Assembly (NCBI GenBank): GCA_029547205.1
Contig: JAKPPT010000072.1
Coordinates: 124,001-188,000, forward strand
Direction of reading: 5' to 3'
DNA length: 64,000 nt
Source: Spirochaetota bacterium
GTDB lineage: Bacteria; Spirochaetota; Spirochaetia; Treponematales; UBA12059
This document shows positions 43,032-52,554 of this stretch, in pieces. The position numbers were made by a program, and so were the translations under genes. Each line of letters begins with the position of its first letter. The stretch's first letter is position 1. The notes under the pieces are model-generated. The model did not search any database. It was not told the DNA's origin and worked only from the letters and a program-made list of their open reading frames with translations.

Positions 43032-43072
43032 AGCAGAAATGACTCCACAAAATATGATACTGTGAGACTAGT

Positions 43073-44053
43073 TTACTGTTTATCAAGTTGAGATTCAATA
43101 TGCCGGATAACTTTTTCTTTAACAATTTTAAGTGGCAGTTCACTACGAAAACCCGCAGCATTTTTGTGTCCACCGCCTCCAAAATCCTGTGCTATTGATG
43201 CAACATTTATCGTCCCTTTTGAACGCAGTGAACAGCGTATTTGTTTACGAGACTCCTGTTTGAGAAATATAGATATTTTTACCGATTCACATTGCAGTGG
43301 CACATTTATAATATCATTAGCATCCTCTAGTTCTGCTTTTGTTTTTTTTAAGATATCTTCTGTCAGTAATAATAAAGCAATTTGGTTATTGTGGAAGAGC
43401 TCTAATGTAGATAGTACCGCTTTTTTTAAAAGCAAGACGCTGATGCTAGATGATTCATAAAGCAGTGAGTGTATTTGCGTTGGATTTGCACCATATTTAT
43501 ATAATTCTGCAGCTACTTCAAATGTGTGAATGCCAGTCTTTGAATATGCAAAGGAACCTGTATCATATACAATGCCTGTTAGTAAAGCAGATGCGCATTG
43601 AGCATCAGGGTCAATTTTTAGCATTTTTATAATGTCAAATATAATTTCACATGTTGATGAGTAGTCGGAAAGTATTAGCATATTTTTTTGATCTGTTGGC
43701 ATATCATGGTGATCAATAATAAACAGTCTTGAAAAATCAAGTGACACGTAGTCTGCCATTTTTCCAATAAAATTAATATCATTAGTATCTAAAAGAATAA
43801 TATTCCATGATTTATCTTTCAGTATTTCTGTATTAGTATCTGATAGTATTTCTACACATTGTTCTTGTTCAAGGAACTGATATCGTGAAGCATATGGCAT
43901 CGCATTTATTATGCGAACATTTTTCCCATACTTTTTTAATGCGCGAAATAGTCCAATTTCTGCTCCAAGACCATCAGGATCGGGACTCAAATGAGTGGTA
44001 ATAATAAAATTATTATGGGTTTTTACAAAATCATAAAATTCTACTAAATTCAC
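43073..44053 (-). CDS. DHH/DHHA1 phosphoesterase (NrnA/oligoribonuclease-like)
   Basis: A 326-residue cytoplasmic phosphoesterase. The DHH domain contains SPDPDGLGAEIGL, LLDTND, IIDHHDMP and TGIVYDTGSF. The DHHA1 domain ends in GGGHKNAAGF. Relatives degrade short oligonucleotides, cyclic dinucleotide products (pApA, pGpG) or pAp. It overlaps the vWA gene by 4 nt (ATGA), so they are translated together. The position between vWA and pallilysin-like genes resembles T. pallidum. Confidence 0.9.
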   Translation of the reverse strand: MNLVEFYDFVKTHNNFIITTHLSPDPDGLGAEIGLFRALKKYGKNVRIINAMPYASRYQFLEQEQCVEILSDTNTEILKDKSWNIILLDTNDINFIGKMADYVSLDFSRLFIIDHHDMPTDQKNMLILSDYSSTCEIIFDIIKMLKIDPDAQCASALLTGIVYDTGSFAYSKTGIHTFEVAAELYKYGANPTQIHSLLYESSSISVLLLKKAVLSTLELFHNNQIALLLLTEDILKKTKAELEDANDIINVPLQCESVKISIFLKQESRKQIRCSLRSKGTINVASIAQDFGGGGHKNAAGFRSELPLKIVKEKVIRHIESQLDKQ

Positions 44054-44856
44054 TCTTTTTCCTTTATTTCTGATTTCCTTTTTTGTATAAAAAGAATAAA
44101 AAATACAATTACTGCTGCAATAAATGCAACCAGTACTACTAAAAGTATAGTACTAGTTTGAGAAAATTGCTTGGTTGTTTTAAGATTTTTTTCTTGTAAA
44201 GCAGTAGTGTCTGCTGATGTAGTATGAGTGCTGTCAGTTGCTCCAGGTATTTGTTCAAAATTTCTTTCTGGCAGCTGTGTTAGTGTATTAATTACATATT
44301 CTGCAAGATCATGGGCTTTATTTTCAATAGTTAATCCGAGCGTTATGAGATAAAATCCATCAATTTCTTTTTTTAACACATATTCAAGTGCAGGATGAGA
44401 AATTGAATAATCAGTTGATTGGTATTTACTTTGTGGTGGGGCTTCCTGTCGCAAGTCAGTAATGAGCAGTATATATTTTGATCGTTCTGGATGCCCGCGG
44501 GCAATTACTTCCTGTCTTAATACATCAAGTGCATTGCCAATATCGGTGTATCGTCCATTTGCTTCTATTGCCAGTAATGATTGAATGAGTCGTTTTTTAT
44601 CCTGTTCATTGGTAATTGGTCCTTTAAATAAAACATTTGTTGTACCATAAAATTCAATAAAACAAACCCAGTCATTAGTCATTACATAGCGTCCAAGAAT
44701 TTCCTGAGCAGTATATGCTCGTGCTTTTTCAATTTTATCAGCCATTGATTTTGATTTGTCAAAAACAATAAAAAAATCAATGGATTCACTTCGAGTATCA
44801 GAAAACAACATTACACTTAATAAACAGATTAAAATCAAACAACTTATTTTTTTCAT
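44050..44856 (-). CDS. Exported von Willebrand factor A protein with C-terminal membrane anchor
   Basis: A 268-residue protein. A signal peptide spans residues 1-about 22 (MKKISCLILICLLSVMLFS). The vWA domain (about 27-190) has an intact MIDAS: FDKSKSM (D-x-S-x-S), TDIGNALDVL and LLITDLR. A low-complexity linker rich in Thr and Ser precedes a transmembrane helix at about 236-258 and a basic tail. The AGAGG ribosome-binding site is good. The Treponema counterpart next to cfpA is Tp0750, a proposed protease/adhesin partner of Tp0751 as I recall. Confidence 0.85.
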   Translation of the reverse strand: MKKISCLILICLLSVMLFSDTRSESIDFFIVFDKSKSMADKIEKARAYTAQEILGRYVMTNDWVCFIEFYGTTNVLFKGPITNEQDKKRLIQSLLAIEANGRYTDIGNALDVLRQEVIARGHPERSKYILLITDLRQEAPPQSKYQSTDYSISHPALEYVLKKEIDGFYLITLGLTIENKAHDLAEYVINTLTQLPERNFEQIPGATDSTHTTSADTTALQEKNLKTTKQFSQTSTILLVVLVAFIAAVIVFFILFIQKRKSEIKEKE

Positions 44857-45027
44857 TGCAACCTCTTTAATGAGCTGTCTATACTATATAATGAAATATG
44901 ATTTAAGAATTGGCAAGTGATAAGTTTGACAAATTGTTTTTTCAAAAAAATTTTGTGATAATTGTAAAAAAAATCAAAAATCTTCCATATTAATACAAAT
45001 ATTATACATATTTTTTTAAATTACTAC

Positions 45028-45055
45028 TTTACATATTGCAATTTTTTGCTATGAT
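45028..45055 (+). promoter_or_regulatory. Predicted cfpA promoter
   Basis: TTTACA (45028..45033), a 16-nt spacer and TATGAT (45050..45055), with GAGAAGGAGA before the ATG at 45087. The 230-nt gap is very AT-rich, as expected for a highly expressed gene. Confidence 0.6.
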
Positions 45056-45086
45056 AACAGTAAATATTTAGTGAGAAGGAGAAACT

Positions 45087-47138
45087 ATGGGAAGCATAGA
45101 TTTACCTAAAAGTCCTAATGTGTTCCATCCTGAGAAACCAAGTGCAGTCGGTTCAAGAAACTCACTTGCTCAGGAAAACCGTGATCAGCAAAAAGAAGTC
45201 GATCAGTTACTCCATGAAGAGACAAATAAGGTACTTCACCATGTAACTTCAAAACTTCCAAAAGAAGTACTTGAACGCCTTGATGTCATGGGTGGTCTCA
45301 AAGAGAAGATTTATAACTACTTTAACCAGAACTATCAGAACATGTTTAACCGTTACATCGTGACCACCGAAGATGAAATGGTTAAAAAGGTACGAAACTT
45401 CATTGACAAGGAAGAAATGAAGACACTTGCCCGTTACACTCCAAAAGAAATTGCAGAGCTTTTGGATCAGGTTGGCGGTGCTGATAAGTTCAATACTGGA
45501 GAAGTAGAGAAATCCATCGTTAACATGTTTGGCCACTTGCAGGGACATATCCAGCGTGGTGTAAATGAACTGGAAAATCTTACCAATGCATTACTCCGTC
45601 AAAAAACCGATGTTGGTGCTTTTATCCGCGGTGAAAATGCATATTCAGTGGTAAAATGTTCATTCAAAGATAATATCTATAAGCCAAAGACTGTTACCGA
45701 TGTCAAACTTTCTGTTAATATTCTCGATTCAGAGCTCATCAGTCCTATTTTCCACTATCAAGTTACCGTTGAATACCTTATCAAAGACCTCATTGCAAAA
45801 CACATTATCGATATGATTGATAAGGAAATTGAAAAGCTCAAGGATCAGCTTGTCGATGAAGGTCGTGAAGAGCTCAATGATACCGAAATCATTTTTGAAA
45901 AAATGAAAAAGGTAAAGGATTTTACTGACGATGATGTCGAAAATCCAAAATCGAAACGGTATTCAATTATTGCTAAAGAGCTCATGGATCGTATCAATAA
46001 TCTCCGTGCTGAAATTGATCCTGCTACTTTTGATCAGCTCAATATCCGTGAGAACCTTAAAAAGATTATTGATATTGAGAACATCCGAAACCGCGGTTAC
46101 AATACAGCAGTTAACTCGCTCACCAGCATTCTTGATACTTCAAAAATGGGATACCAGTATATTGAAAACCTTAAGAATGCCCGTCTCTTAATTATTCGTG
46201 AATATGAAGATACTGATCGTGCTGTGCTTCCTGATGAACGCTATCAGATCCGCATGCAGTACTATGATAATTCACAGCTCAATGAAGAGCGCAAAGCATA
46301 TGATGCTCAGATATTGAGTTTCCAGAATGAAGTAGAGCATATTTGGGATGTTCTCGAAGCAATCTACGAAAAGAATAAGTTCCTCAAGCGCATAACCGAT
46401 TTTAATGATCTAGCAAAAATCATGAAGCGCAGAATTCACAAAAAGAAGGAAAAAGAGGGCAATCCAGTATACGAAAAAATGGCAAAAGTTTGGGATGAAA
46501 TTTCTTTCATTCCCGCTGCTGAAACTGATGTTGAGTCATTAAACCGCACTTACCTCTATGATAAGGATAAGATAAAGAATCGCCTCATTCTTATGCGTGA
46601 AAAACTCAAAACAATGTATTCCTATCAGTATCCAATTCAGCGCCGTGTTATCGAAGAGCGCTTGAACTTCCTTGAAAAAGAATTCAATCGTTTCGATTAC
46701 ATGATTAACCCATATCATATCCAGCCAGGTCTCTTACTCGATGTTGATATTACCTCAATAAAGAGAAAGAAAGCCACACTCGATGGTATGGCAAATGTAC
46801 TCAATGAGTTCCTCCATGGTGTTTCAAAAGGCTTCCAGGATGCTGCATTTGCTTCATTCAGCAGACGTCGTTCAACAGTACGTGAAGATATTAATCAATC
46901 ATTTGCTGCAACAACAACTGATGATACGTATGCAGATTCTAAATCAAATTACCTATCAATGATTAACAACGTTGATTCTGTTCTTGCTGATATTACAAGC
47001 AAGCCTGCACCAGCATCAGCGCCTAAGGCTAAGCCGCGAACTGGCGTTGTAGATACCGGTGTAAAAAAAGGTACTGCAACAAAATCAAAGCCAGCAGGTA
47101 AGGCAAAATCTCGTGGTGGTTTGAAAGAATTAGATTAA
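45087..47138 (+). CDS. cfpA: Cytoplasmic filament protein A
   Basis: A 683-residue protein that forms the ribbon of cytoplasmic filaments running along treponemal cells beneath the flagella; the family is confined to spirochaetes. The opening [20 protein letters not shown] and the long run of charged alpha-helices (coiled-coil stretches about 40-180, 240-520) match the treponemal protein. The last 60 residues are Lys/Ala/Pro rich. Codon choice looks biased toward C-ending and frequent codons, unlike neighbours, which fits strong expression. It has its own promoter and terminator. Confidence 0.93.
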   Translation: MGSIDLPKSPNVFHPEKPSAVGSRNSLAQENRDQQKEVDQLLHEETNKVLHHVTSKLPKEVLERLDVMGGLKEKIYNYFNQNYQNMFNRYIVTTEDEMVKKVRNFIDKEEMKTLARYTPKEIAELLDQVGGADKFNTGEVEKSIVNMFGHLQGHIQRGVNELENLTNALLRQKTDVGAFIRGENAYSVVKCSFKDNIYKPKTVTDVKLSVNILDSELISPIFHYQVTVEYLIKDLIAKHIIDMIDKEIEKLKDQLVDEGREELNDTEIIFEKMKKVKDFTDDDVENPKSKRYSIIAKELMDRINNLRAEIDPATFDQLNIRENLKKIIDIENIRNRGYNTAVNSLTSILDTSKMGYQYIENLKNARLLIIREYEDTDRAVLPDERYQIRMQYYDNSQLNEERKAYDAQILSFQNEVEHIWDVLEAIYEKNKFLKRITDFNDLAKIMKRRIHKKKEKEGNPVYEKMAKVWDEISFIPAAETDVESLNRTYLYDKDKIKNRLILMREKLKTMYSYQYPIQRRVIEERLNFLEKEFNRFDYMINPYHIQPGLLLDVDITSIKRKKATLDGMANVLNEFLHGVSKGFQDAAFASFSRRRSTVREDINQSFAATTTDDTYADSKSNYLSMINNVDSVLADITSKPAPASAPKAKPRTGVVDTGVKKGTATKSKPAGKAKSRGGLKELD

Positions 47139-47154
47139 TTTGCTTTTATTAGCA

Positions 47155-47192
47155 AAAGGCTGCCAGCTTCCAAAAGCTGACAGCCTTTTTTT
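47155..47192 (+). terminator. Rho-independent terminator of cfpA
   Basis: A long stem (AAGGCTGCCAGCTT / AAGCTGACAGCCTT with one mismatch), a short loop and a T run. The reverse strand also has a T-rich tail, so it may serve the convergent MFS gene too. Confidence 0.9.
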
Positions 47193-47254
47193 AAGCACCC
47201 GTCAGGGCGCACTTCAAAGAATCAAATAGGCGCACATCTTTATGAATAATTGTA

Positions 47255-48424
47255 TCAGCGTGAATGAGCTATTTTTTTAAAATACACAAACTGTAACGCA
47301 ATCATTATGATAAAAAGAATTCCTAGAAGCTGTAACATCATCGAAAATGATGTGTGCATATAAATAATGCCACCAGCAGAAGATCCTATTACCTGTCCAA
47401 ATGTCAAGAGTGATTCATGAATTGTAACCATGGTATCTTTATTGTTGGAATTAACGGTAGAATAGAAAAGTGATGTTGTATAGGTTGCAGCCATGCTTAA
47501 GCCAATTATTATGAAAAATATAGTATACCCAATGAATGTCAGTGAATGATTGAGCAATGAAAGGCTTATAAGTGAAATTGTTATACAGAGAGCAGAAAAA
47601 GGCATAACCCAGGATTTAAAATGCCAAAAATGCCATTGTCCTAACACTATGAAACCAATCATGGTCGCAAGTGCTCGAAAAGAAAGTATAAGTCCGACTT
47701 GTGGTTCAGAAAAGTGTAAAATATCATTTGCAAAGACAGGAAATATATTAAAAATGATTCCAATAACAAGATAGGTAAACATATTAGAAATCCATGCAGG
47801 AATTCGGTTAGGATTTTGTTTTTGATCAAGAGAAAATTTTGTTGTTTCGGTTTTAATTTGTGTAACATTTGAGTCTTTTACAAAGAAAAATGAAGTTACA
47901 ATAAAAATACCATTGAGTGCGAAAAGTATCGCTGCAGCCTCTACAGGATAGAATCTACCGGATTTTGAAAGAACACCAGCAATGTACGAGCTTAATACAC
48001 CACCGAGGCTCCATGAAAAATTAAAAATACCATTAGCTTTTGCCAATTCAGTATGATTGTAGTCTTTTGATAACCATGACATAAGCGGTGGCCAGTAAAA
48101 TGCGGTGAGAACACCAAAAAGTATATATGTAATAAATGCTGTAGGAATATTAGGTATCAGGAGAAATATAAAAAAAACAAGTGCAGTGCCAAAGAGCGTA
48201 ATCAATAGTGAGAATCGCGGGAGAATTTTGCTAGTGAATCGTCTGAAGACAATACAGCTTATAAAATAGGAAATTGACCATGCTGCACCAAAAATTCCTA
48301 TCGTCCCAGCTGAAGCTTTAAAATAGAGCTTCATAAGAAATATCAATCCAAGCTGAGCAATACCAATTGCCACACTGCTTAAAAATGCAGAAACACTTAT
48401 TATTGGAAGTTTTGTTATTTTCAT
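47255..48424 (-). CDS. MFS transporter
   Basis: A 389-residue permease with about 12 membrane helices. I place the start at ATG 48424 ([19 protein letters not shown]), at the beginning of the first helix; the frame upstream adds 25 hydrophilic residues. The loop motif [17 protein letters not shown] follows helix 2. There are no substrate-specific motifs. No ribosome-binding site is seen, and the gene is divergent from the uracil-DNA glycosylase gene. Confidence 0.85.
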   Translation of the reverse strand: MKITKLPIISVSAFLSSVAIGIAQLGLIFLMKLYFKASAGTIGIFGAAWSISYFISCIVFRRFTSKILPRFSLLITLFGTALVFFIFLLIPNIPTAFITYILFGVLTAFYWPPLMSWLSKDYNHTELAKANGIFNFSWSLGGVLSSYIAGVLSKSGRFYPVEAAAILFALNGIFIVTSFFFVKDSNVTQIKTETTKFSLDQKQNPNRIPAWISNMFTYLVIGIIFNIFPVFANDILHFSEPQVGLILSFRALATMIGFIVLGQWHFWHFKSWVMPFSALCITISLISLSLLNHSLTFIGYTIFFIIIGLSMAATYTTSLFYSTVNSNNKDTMVTIHESLLTFGQVIGSSAGGIIYMHTSFSMMLQLLGILFIIMIALQFVYFKKIAHSR

Positions 48425-48541
48425 CATAGTTCTATGCGCTATTTGTATATATTTATCGCAATACTGTCTAGTGGTTGCTGCACTGATAGTAAAAATCATT
48501 TGTGCTTCATTTTTATGAAAAATAATTGTACAATTTCAACT

Positions 48542-49204
48542 ATGGAACTTGCATGGAAAGATGTTATCGGTGAAGAAAAACATAAAGAATATTTCCAAAC
48601 CTTACTCAATTTTATAGCTCAAGAACGTAAACGGGGTGTCGTTATTTATCCTGAACAACACGATGTATTTAATGCATTTAAGTTTACACCATTTTCTGCT
48701 GTTAAAGTAGTAATACTTGGGCAGGACCCGTATCATGGACCAGGACAGGCGCATGGTCTTTGTTTTTCGGTTAAGCATGGTGCTGCAATTCCGCCTTCAT
48801 TACGAAATATATTTTTAGAACTGAGTACAGATATTCCTAATTTCGTTATTCCTGATCATGGATGTCTTGAAGCATGGGCAAAGCAAGGTGTACTGCTATT
48901 AAATACAGTCCTTACAGTAGAAGCAGGCAAGCCTCAATCGCATGCTGGTTTAGGATGGGAGATTTTTACCGATGCTGTCATTCGTGTTTTAAACGAAAAA
49001 AAAGAAAAGCTTGTATTTTTACTGTGGGGAAATCCTGCACAAAAGAAAGCAAGTCTCATTGATGAATCGAGACATTATATATTACGCGCAGCTCATCCTT
49101 CGCCTCTTTCAGCTGCACGGGGCTTTTTAGGATGTAAACATTTTTCAAAAACTAATCAAATACTTATTGATAATGGACGTACACCAATAGATTGGCAACT
49201 GTAA
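48542..49204 (+). CDS. ung: Uracil-DNA glycosylase
   Basis: Ung removes uracil from DNA to start base-excision repair. The start at ATG 48542 ([18 protein letters not shown]) matches the family N-terminus. The catalytic water-activating motif is [17 protein letters not shown], with [10 protein letters not shown] and [11 protein letters not shown] (minor-groove loop). The length of 220 aa is standard. A TACAAT box (48529..48534) lies eight bases before the ATG and there is no ribosome-binding site, which suggests leaderless translation. It is convergent with the next gene with 14 nt between. Confidence 0.95.
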   Translation: MELAWKDVIGEEKHKEYFQTLLNFIAQERKRGVVIYPEQHDVFNAFKFTPFSAVKVVILGQDPYHGPGQAHGLCFSVKHGAAIPPSLRNIFLELSTDIPNFVIPDHGCLEAWAKQGVLLLNTVLTVEAGKPQSHAGLGWEIFTDAVIRVLNEKKEKLVFLLWGNPAQKKASLIDESRHYILRAAHPSPLSAARGFLGCKHFSKTNQILIDNGRTPIDWQL

Positions 49205-49218
49205 TTGCAGTACTATCA

Positions 49219-49725
49219 TTACTCTAAAGTTTTGGTAATCGTTTTTTTACGACCATTTTGTATAATTGATATTACTACCGAAGTTTGTTTTTGGACATTA
49301 TCAATTTTAATTCCTTTCTGTAATTCCCCTTCAAACATAGTTTCATAAAATTTTTGTTCGGCATACGTAATTTGAATTTCTGCTTTCTGAGCTGGTTTGT
49401 TGGCTGGAGGTTTTCGAGAAATTATCAAATATAGTGTATTATCAAAAATCATCGTTTGGAGTGAATAAGAGGTATTATCAATTTGAATTGATTTTTCAAA
49501 ATTTTGATAAATTTGATATCCAAAAATAAACAAGGCTAATACAAGAATAGAAAAAAACAAAAATTTAAGAGGAGCAGTAGCAGTTAAAGATGCAAAGAAA
49601 CCAGGCTTTTTTCTAGTGTGTAATGAGACTGCATACTGTGCAAGAGGGCCAGCTTTTTTTAATCGTTCTTCGCGATTATAGTAAAAGTGAATTTCGTTTT
49701 GTTCATGTGTTTCTGGTTTAGCCAT
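49219..49725 (-). CDS. Single-span membrane protein, function unknown
   Basis: A 168-residue protein starting at ATG 49725 with AAGGAA upstream; a longer frame up to 49890 lies inside the NAD(P)HX gene and is not supported. The N-terminal part is charged (residues 1-45), with one transmembrane helix at about 50-70 (LKFLFFSILVLALFIFGYQIY), followed by an external domain with QTMIFDNTLYLIISRKP and TVVISIIQNGRKKTI. It overlaps the upstream gene by 8 nt. It was not recognised. Confidence 0.7.
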   Translation of the reverse strand: MAKPETHEQNEIHFYYNREERLKKAGPLAQYAVSLHTRKKPGFFASLTATAPLKFLFFSILVLALFIFGYQIYQNFEKSIQIDNTSYSLQTMIFDNTLYLIISRKPPANKPAQKAEIQITYAEQKFYETMFEGELQKGIKIDNVQKQTSVVISIIQNGRKKTITKTLE

Positions 49726-51259
49726 GAAAAATTTCCTTGTATGACAATTGGGCGATCGTATCAATAAGGTTAGCAGCATCGAAAAAACCATGTTGTGCCG
49801 CAAGCAGTTCACCAGATTTTCCATGCAGGAGTACTGAGCTGCATGCGGCGTGGATGGGATTTTGAGGATTTCGCGATAAAAAAGCTGCAATACAACCGCT
49901 TAATACATCGCCTGAACCTCCAACAGCCAATGAAGGATTGACACCATCATAAATAAAAATAGTTCCATCTGGTGAGGCAATCCATGTAGTTGCTGCTTTG
50001 AGCACAATTACAGCATGCAGGAGTGAAGATGCGGTACATAGTACATGTTTGGTATTATAGAGCACTTCTTTGAGAGCAGTTTCATACGTGTCATACATTG
50101 AAAGCGCAACAACAAGTCGGGCCATTTCCGCAACGTGTGGTGTGCAAATAAGAATGTTCTCAGTATTTCTGTATTGCAAAAATTGTGTATCGAGAAAAGC
50201 TAGACAAGTTGCATCAATTACAAGTGGAACTTTTTGCTTATAGAGCGTGATAAATGTATTTCGATTTTTTTCATTATTTTCCCAGCCAGGGCCACAAAGA
50301 CATGCATGTATCTGTCGGCTTTGTGTGGAACTGTCAGTTTCTATAATGATTCCGGAAGTTTGTCCAGCAAATAATTCAAATATTGTTTCTGGTACACGAA
50401 GTGTGACTAAACCTGCGCCAGCAGCTTCTGCAGCATGAGCTGCAAGAAGCGGTGCACCGGTATAACTGGTGCTGCCGCCATAGACCAAAATAGAACCCCG
50501 TTCATATTTGTGACTAAATAGTGAAATTTGAGACGTAAACAAAGCAATATCAGAGTAATCAATTTTGTTTATCTGAGTCGAGGAAAAGGGCAGTGCAGGT
50601 GGTATTGTATGTGGAAAAACATTTCCAATTTCAAAAATCGTTCCACATGCTTTTCGAAATCCGGGAGTAAACGCTGTATATTTAAGCGGTGAAATCATAA
50701 AAGTATCCTGAGCAGAAATAACAGTAAACTGTGCTGGTAGAGATGAAGTATCGGTTTGTAATTCGAAAATTCCAGAAGGAACATCGATAGCAACTACGGG
50801 TGCTTTACTGTTACACAAAATTGATGCTAGATGTTCGGGAAGTTCCAGTAAAGGTCGCGTGGTACCTACTCCTAAAAAACCATCTATGATAACATCCCAG
50901 GAACTATCAAATGGTGGAGGATTATTGTATGTATACAAATTATTACATATTGCCTTGAGCTGATTGGTTTTAAGGGCAATATTTGCATTTTTTGATTCAT
51001 GTAATAAAATTGAGGTGTTTGTATAGCCATAAAAAAGCAAATACTTTGCAACTGTCAAAGCATCTGCGCCATTATTACCTGAGCCTGCAATTACTAAAAT
51101 TCTAGCTGATAGATCATGCAATTCTTTTAACGCACTGCGCATTGCAAGAAAGATAGATAAACCAGCACTTTCAACTAGTTCTAGACTACTGATATCATAT
51201 GTTGTAATAATGTATTCATCTAATGCTTTTGATTCCTTAAAAGAGAGCAATGGCTTCAT
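49718..51259 (-). CDS. nnr: Bifunctional NAD(P)HX epimerase/dehydratase
   Basis: A 513-residue repair enzyme for hydrated NADH and NADPH. The N-terminal epimerase (about 1-210) has VIAGSGNNGADALTVA and VIDGFLGVGTTRPL. The C-terminal ADP- or ATP-dependent dehydratase (about 225-500) has GSILVYGGSTSYTGAPLLAA, CLCGPGWE and GSGDVLSGCIAAFL. The fusion is the usual bacterial form. It overlaps the upstream lipoprotein gene by 4 nt and the downstream gene by 8 nt. Confidence 0.95.
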   Translation of the reverse strand: MKPLLSFKESKALDEYIITTYDISSLELVESAGLSIFLAMRSALKELHDLSARILVIAGSGNNGADALTVAKYLLFYGYTNTSILLHESKNANIALKTNQLKAICNNLYTYNNPPPFDSSWDVIIDGFLGVGTTRPLLELPEHLASILCNSKAPVVAIDVPSGIFELQTDTSSLPAQFTVISAQDTFMISPLKYTAFTPGFRKACGTIFEIGNVFPHTIPPALPFSSTQINKIDYSDIALFTSQISLFSHKYERGSILVYGGSTSYTGAPLLAAHAAEAAGAGLVTLRVPETIFELFAGQTSGIIIETDSSTQSRQIHACLCGPGWENNEKNRNTFITLYKQKVPLVIDATCLAFLDTQFLQYRNTENILICTPHVAEMARLVVALSMYDTYETALKEVLYNTKHVLCTASSLLHAVIVLKAATTWIASPDGTIFIYDGVNPSLAVGGSGDVLSGCIAAFLSRNPQNPIHAACSSVLLHGKSGELLAAQHGFFDAANLIDTIAQLSYKEIFHG

Positions 51260-52479
51260 TTGGGTATACCCTCTAACAATTTATCAAAACGCCACCAGAC
51301 TACACTGATATCTTTTTCACCACATAAGAGAGCGCTCATAATTCCATCATTTGATATATTAAAATCGGCAAATTGTAATTTAGAGTTATCAAGTTTTACT
51401 GTATACATTGAAAGGTGTTTTGAATCACAATTGTACAAAGCATATATTGTTTCGCCCTTATCAGAAATACCATATAAAAATAGATGCTTTCGTGCATAAC
51501 CTGCCAGACTCCAGCTGCGTTTATGTGTTTGTGTTGCTTTACTATTTTCAGATTGACTGGTAAATGGTTCAATTTTATAGTTTTCAATCATTTTCCCAGA
51601 ATTACGATCTACTTTCCAGATTATACTGTAAATAAAATTCATACTAATAATGGTTTGCGTTTCTTTATTTATAATATTTTCAAAATAATCAATTTTTATG
51701 AATAAACCAGTTCCGTCAAGTTCTGGATAAACAGTATCGAGGACAGGTATTAAGCGTTCATTACCAACAGGTAATGGTAGATTTGTTTTTGTTACTTCAA
51801 GACTCGTAATGAGTTTTCCTGATGAATCGAAATAAAAAATGATGTACCCTTTTTCACTCTGAGTAATTACAACTAATTCATTATTGTTAGTACAATAGAG
51901 ATTTTCTATATAGCTAAAAGGTGTGCCTCCAATACCTTCCTGGCCAATGTAATCTACATATCCCTTATTGAGAGAGATTTTTTGAATAACTGACTGTAAT
52001 ACAATGCCTGTTTCGGGATCGGTTCGAATACGATCTAACGGGATCGAGTCTTCGATGTAAATATTCTGTTTTGAATCGATCGCAATTTTTTTCGGAGCAA
52101 TAAATGGATAGGAATATGCAATTCTACCCTGTAAACCTTTTGAATTATCAGTGTTTTCTGAAATAGTGAGCAATGTTGGTTTAGGATTTTTTTCTTCGTT
52201 ATACACTAATTGTAAAAGCTCTCCATATGATGAAAGAATCATGAGCTTCCCGGTATTCGCAGCAGTAATATAAAAGATTCCATCACGCATTGCTATATGG
52301 ACTTCCATGTTAGAAGCATCAACCATAAAAAGTGGAATCTGATTATCATAAAAACCATAATCGAGTTTAAACAGTTCTGTTTCTTCAATTGAACCAATAG
52401 AATCACGACATGAAACTAAAATTGTTATCGCGATAAGCATGAATAAAATATATGAGCTGATTGTTCTCACTGTTTTCAT
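51256..52479 (-). CDS. Spirochaetal lipoprotein with propeller-like repeats
   Basis: A 407-residue exported protein. The signal peptide ends ITILVSC (Cys24), a plausible lipobox. The mature part has repeated short beta segments such as [17 protein letters not shown] and [14 protein letters not shown], resembling a beta-propeller, with no enzymatic motif. It is the first gene of the minus-strand operon (lipoprotein, nnr, membrane protein). Its start is divergent from secA with about 75 nt between. Confidence 0.75.
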   Translation of the reverse strand: MKTVRTISSYILFMLIAITILVSCRDSIGSIEETELFKLDYGFYDNQIPLFMVDASNMEVHIAMRDGIFYITAANTGKLMILSSYGELLQLVYNEEKNPKPTLLTISENTDNSKGLQGRIAYSYPFIAPKKIAIDSKQNIYIEDSIPLDRIRTDPETGIVLQSVIQKISLNKGYVDYIGQEGIGGTPFSYIENLYCTNNNELVVITQSEKGYIIFYFDSSGKLITSLEVTKTNLPLPVGNERLIPVLDTVYPELDGTGLFIKIDYFENIINKETQTIISMNFIYSIIWKVDRNSGKMIENYKIEPFTSQSENSKATQTHKRSWSLAGYARKHLFLYGISDKGETIYALYNCDSKHLSMYTVKLDNSKLQFADFNISNDGIMSALLCGEKDISVVWWRFDKLLEGIPK

Positions 52480-52516
52480 TGTCTATTACTCCACCAATTG
52501 CTACGTATAGTAAACC

Positions 52517-52544
52517 TTGACCTGAATTATAAAAACAATATACA
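52517..52544 (+). promoter_or_regulatory. Predicted secA promoter with very short leader
   Basis: TTGACC (52517..52522), a 16-nt spacer and TATACA (52539..52544). The ATG at 52555 begins eleven bases after the -10 box, with no ribosome-binding site. Confidence 0.5.
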
Positions 52545-52554
52545 GTATTGTATT

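Noticed and set aside
47195-47215. A second hairpin (GCACCC-GTCA-GGGCGC) after cfpA
   Set aside because: The stem is short with a mismatch and has no T tail; the terminator just upstream explains transcript ending.
49726-49890. A longer N-terminus for the membrane protein ending at 49219
   Set aside because: The extra part lies within the NAD(P)HX gene, and ATG 49725 has a ribosome-binding site and fits the charged N-terminus.
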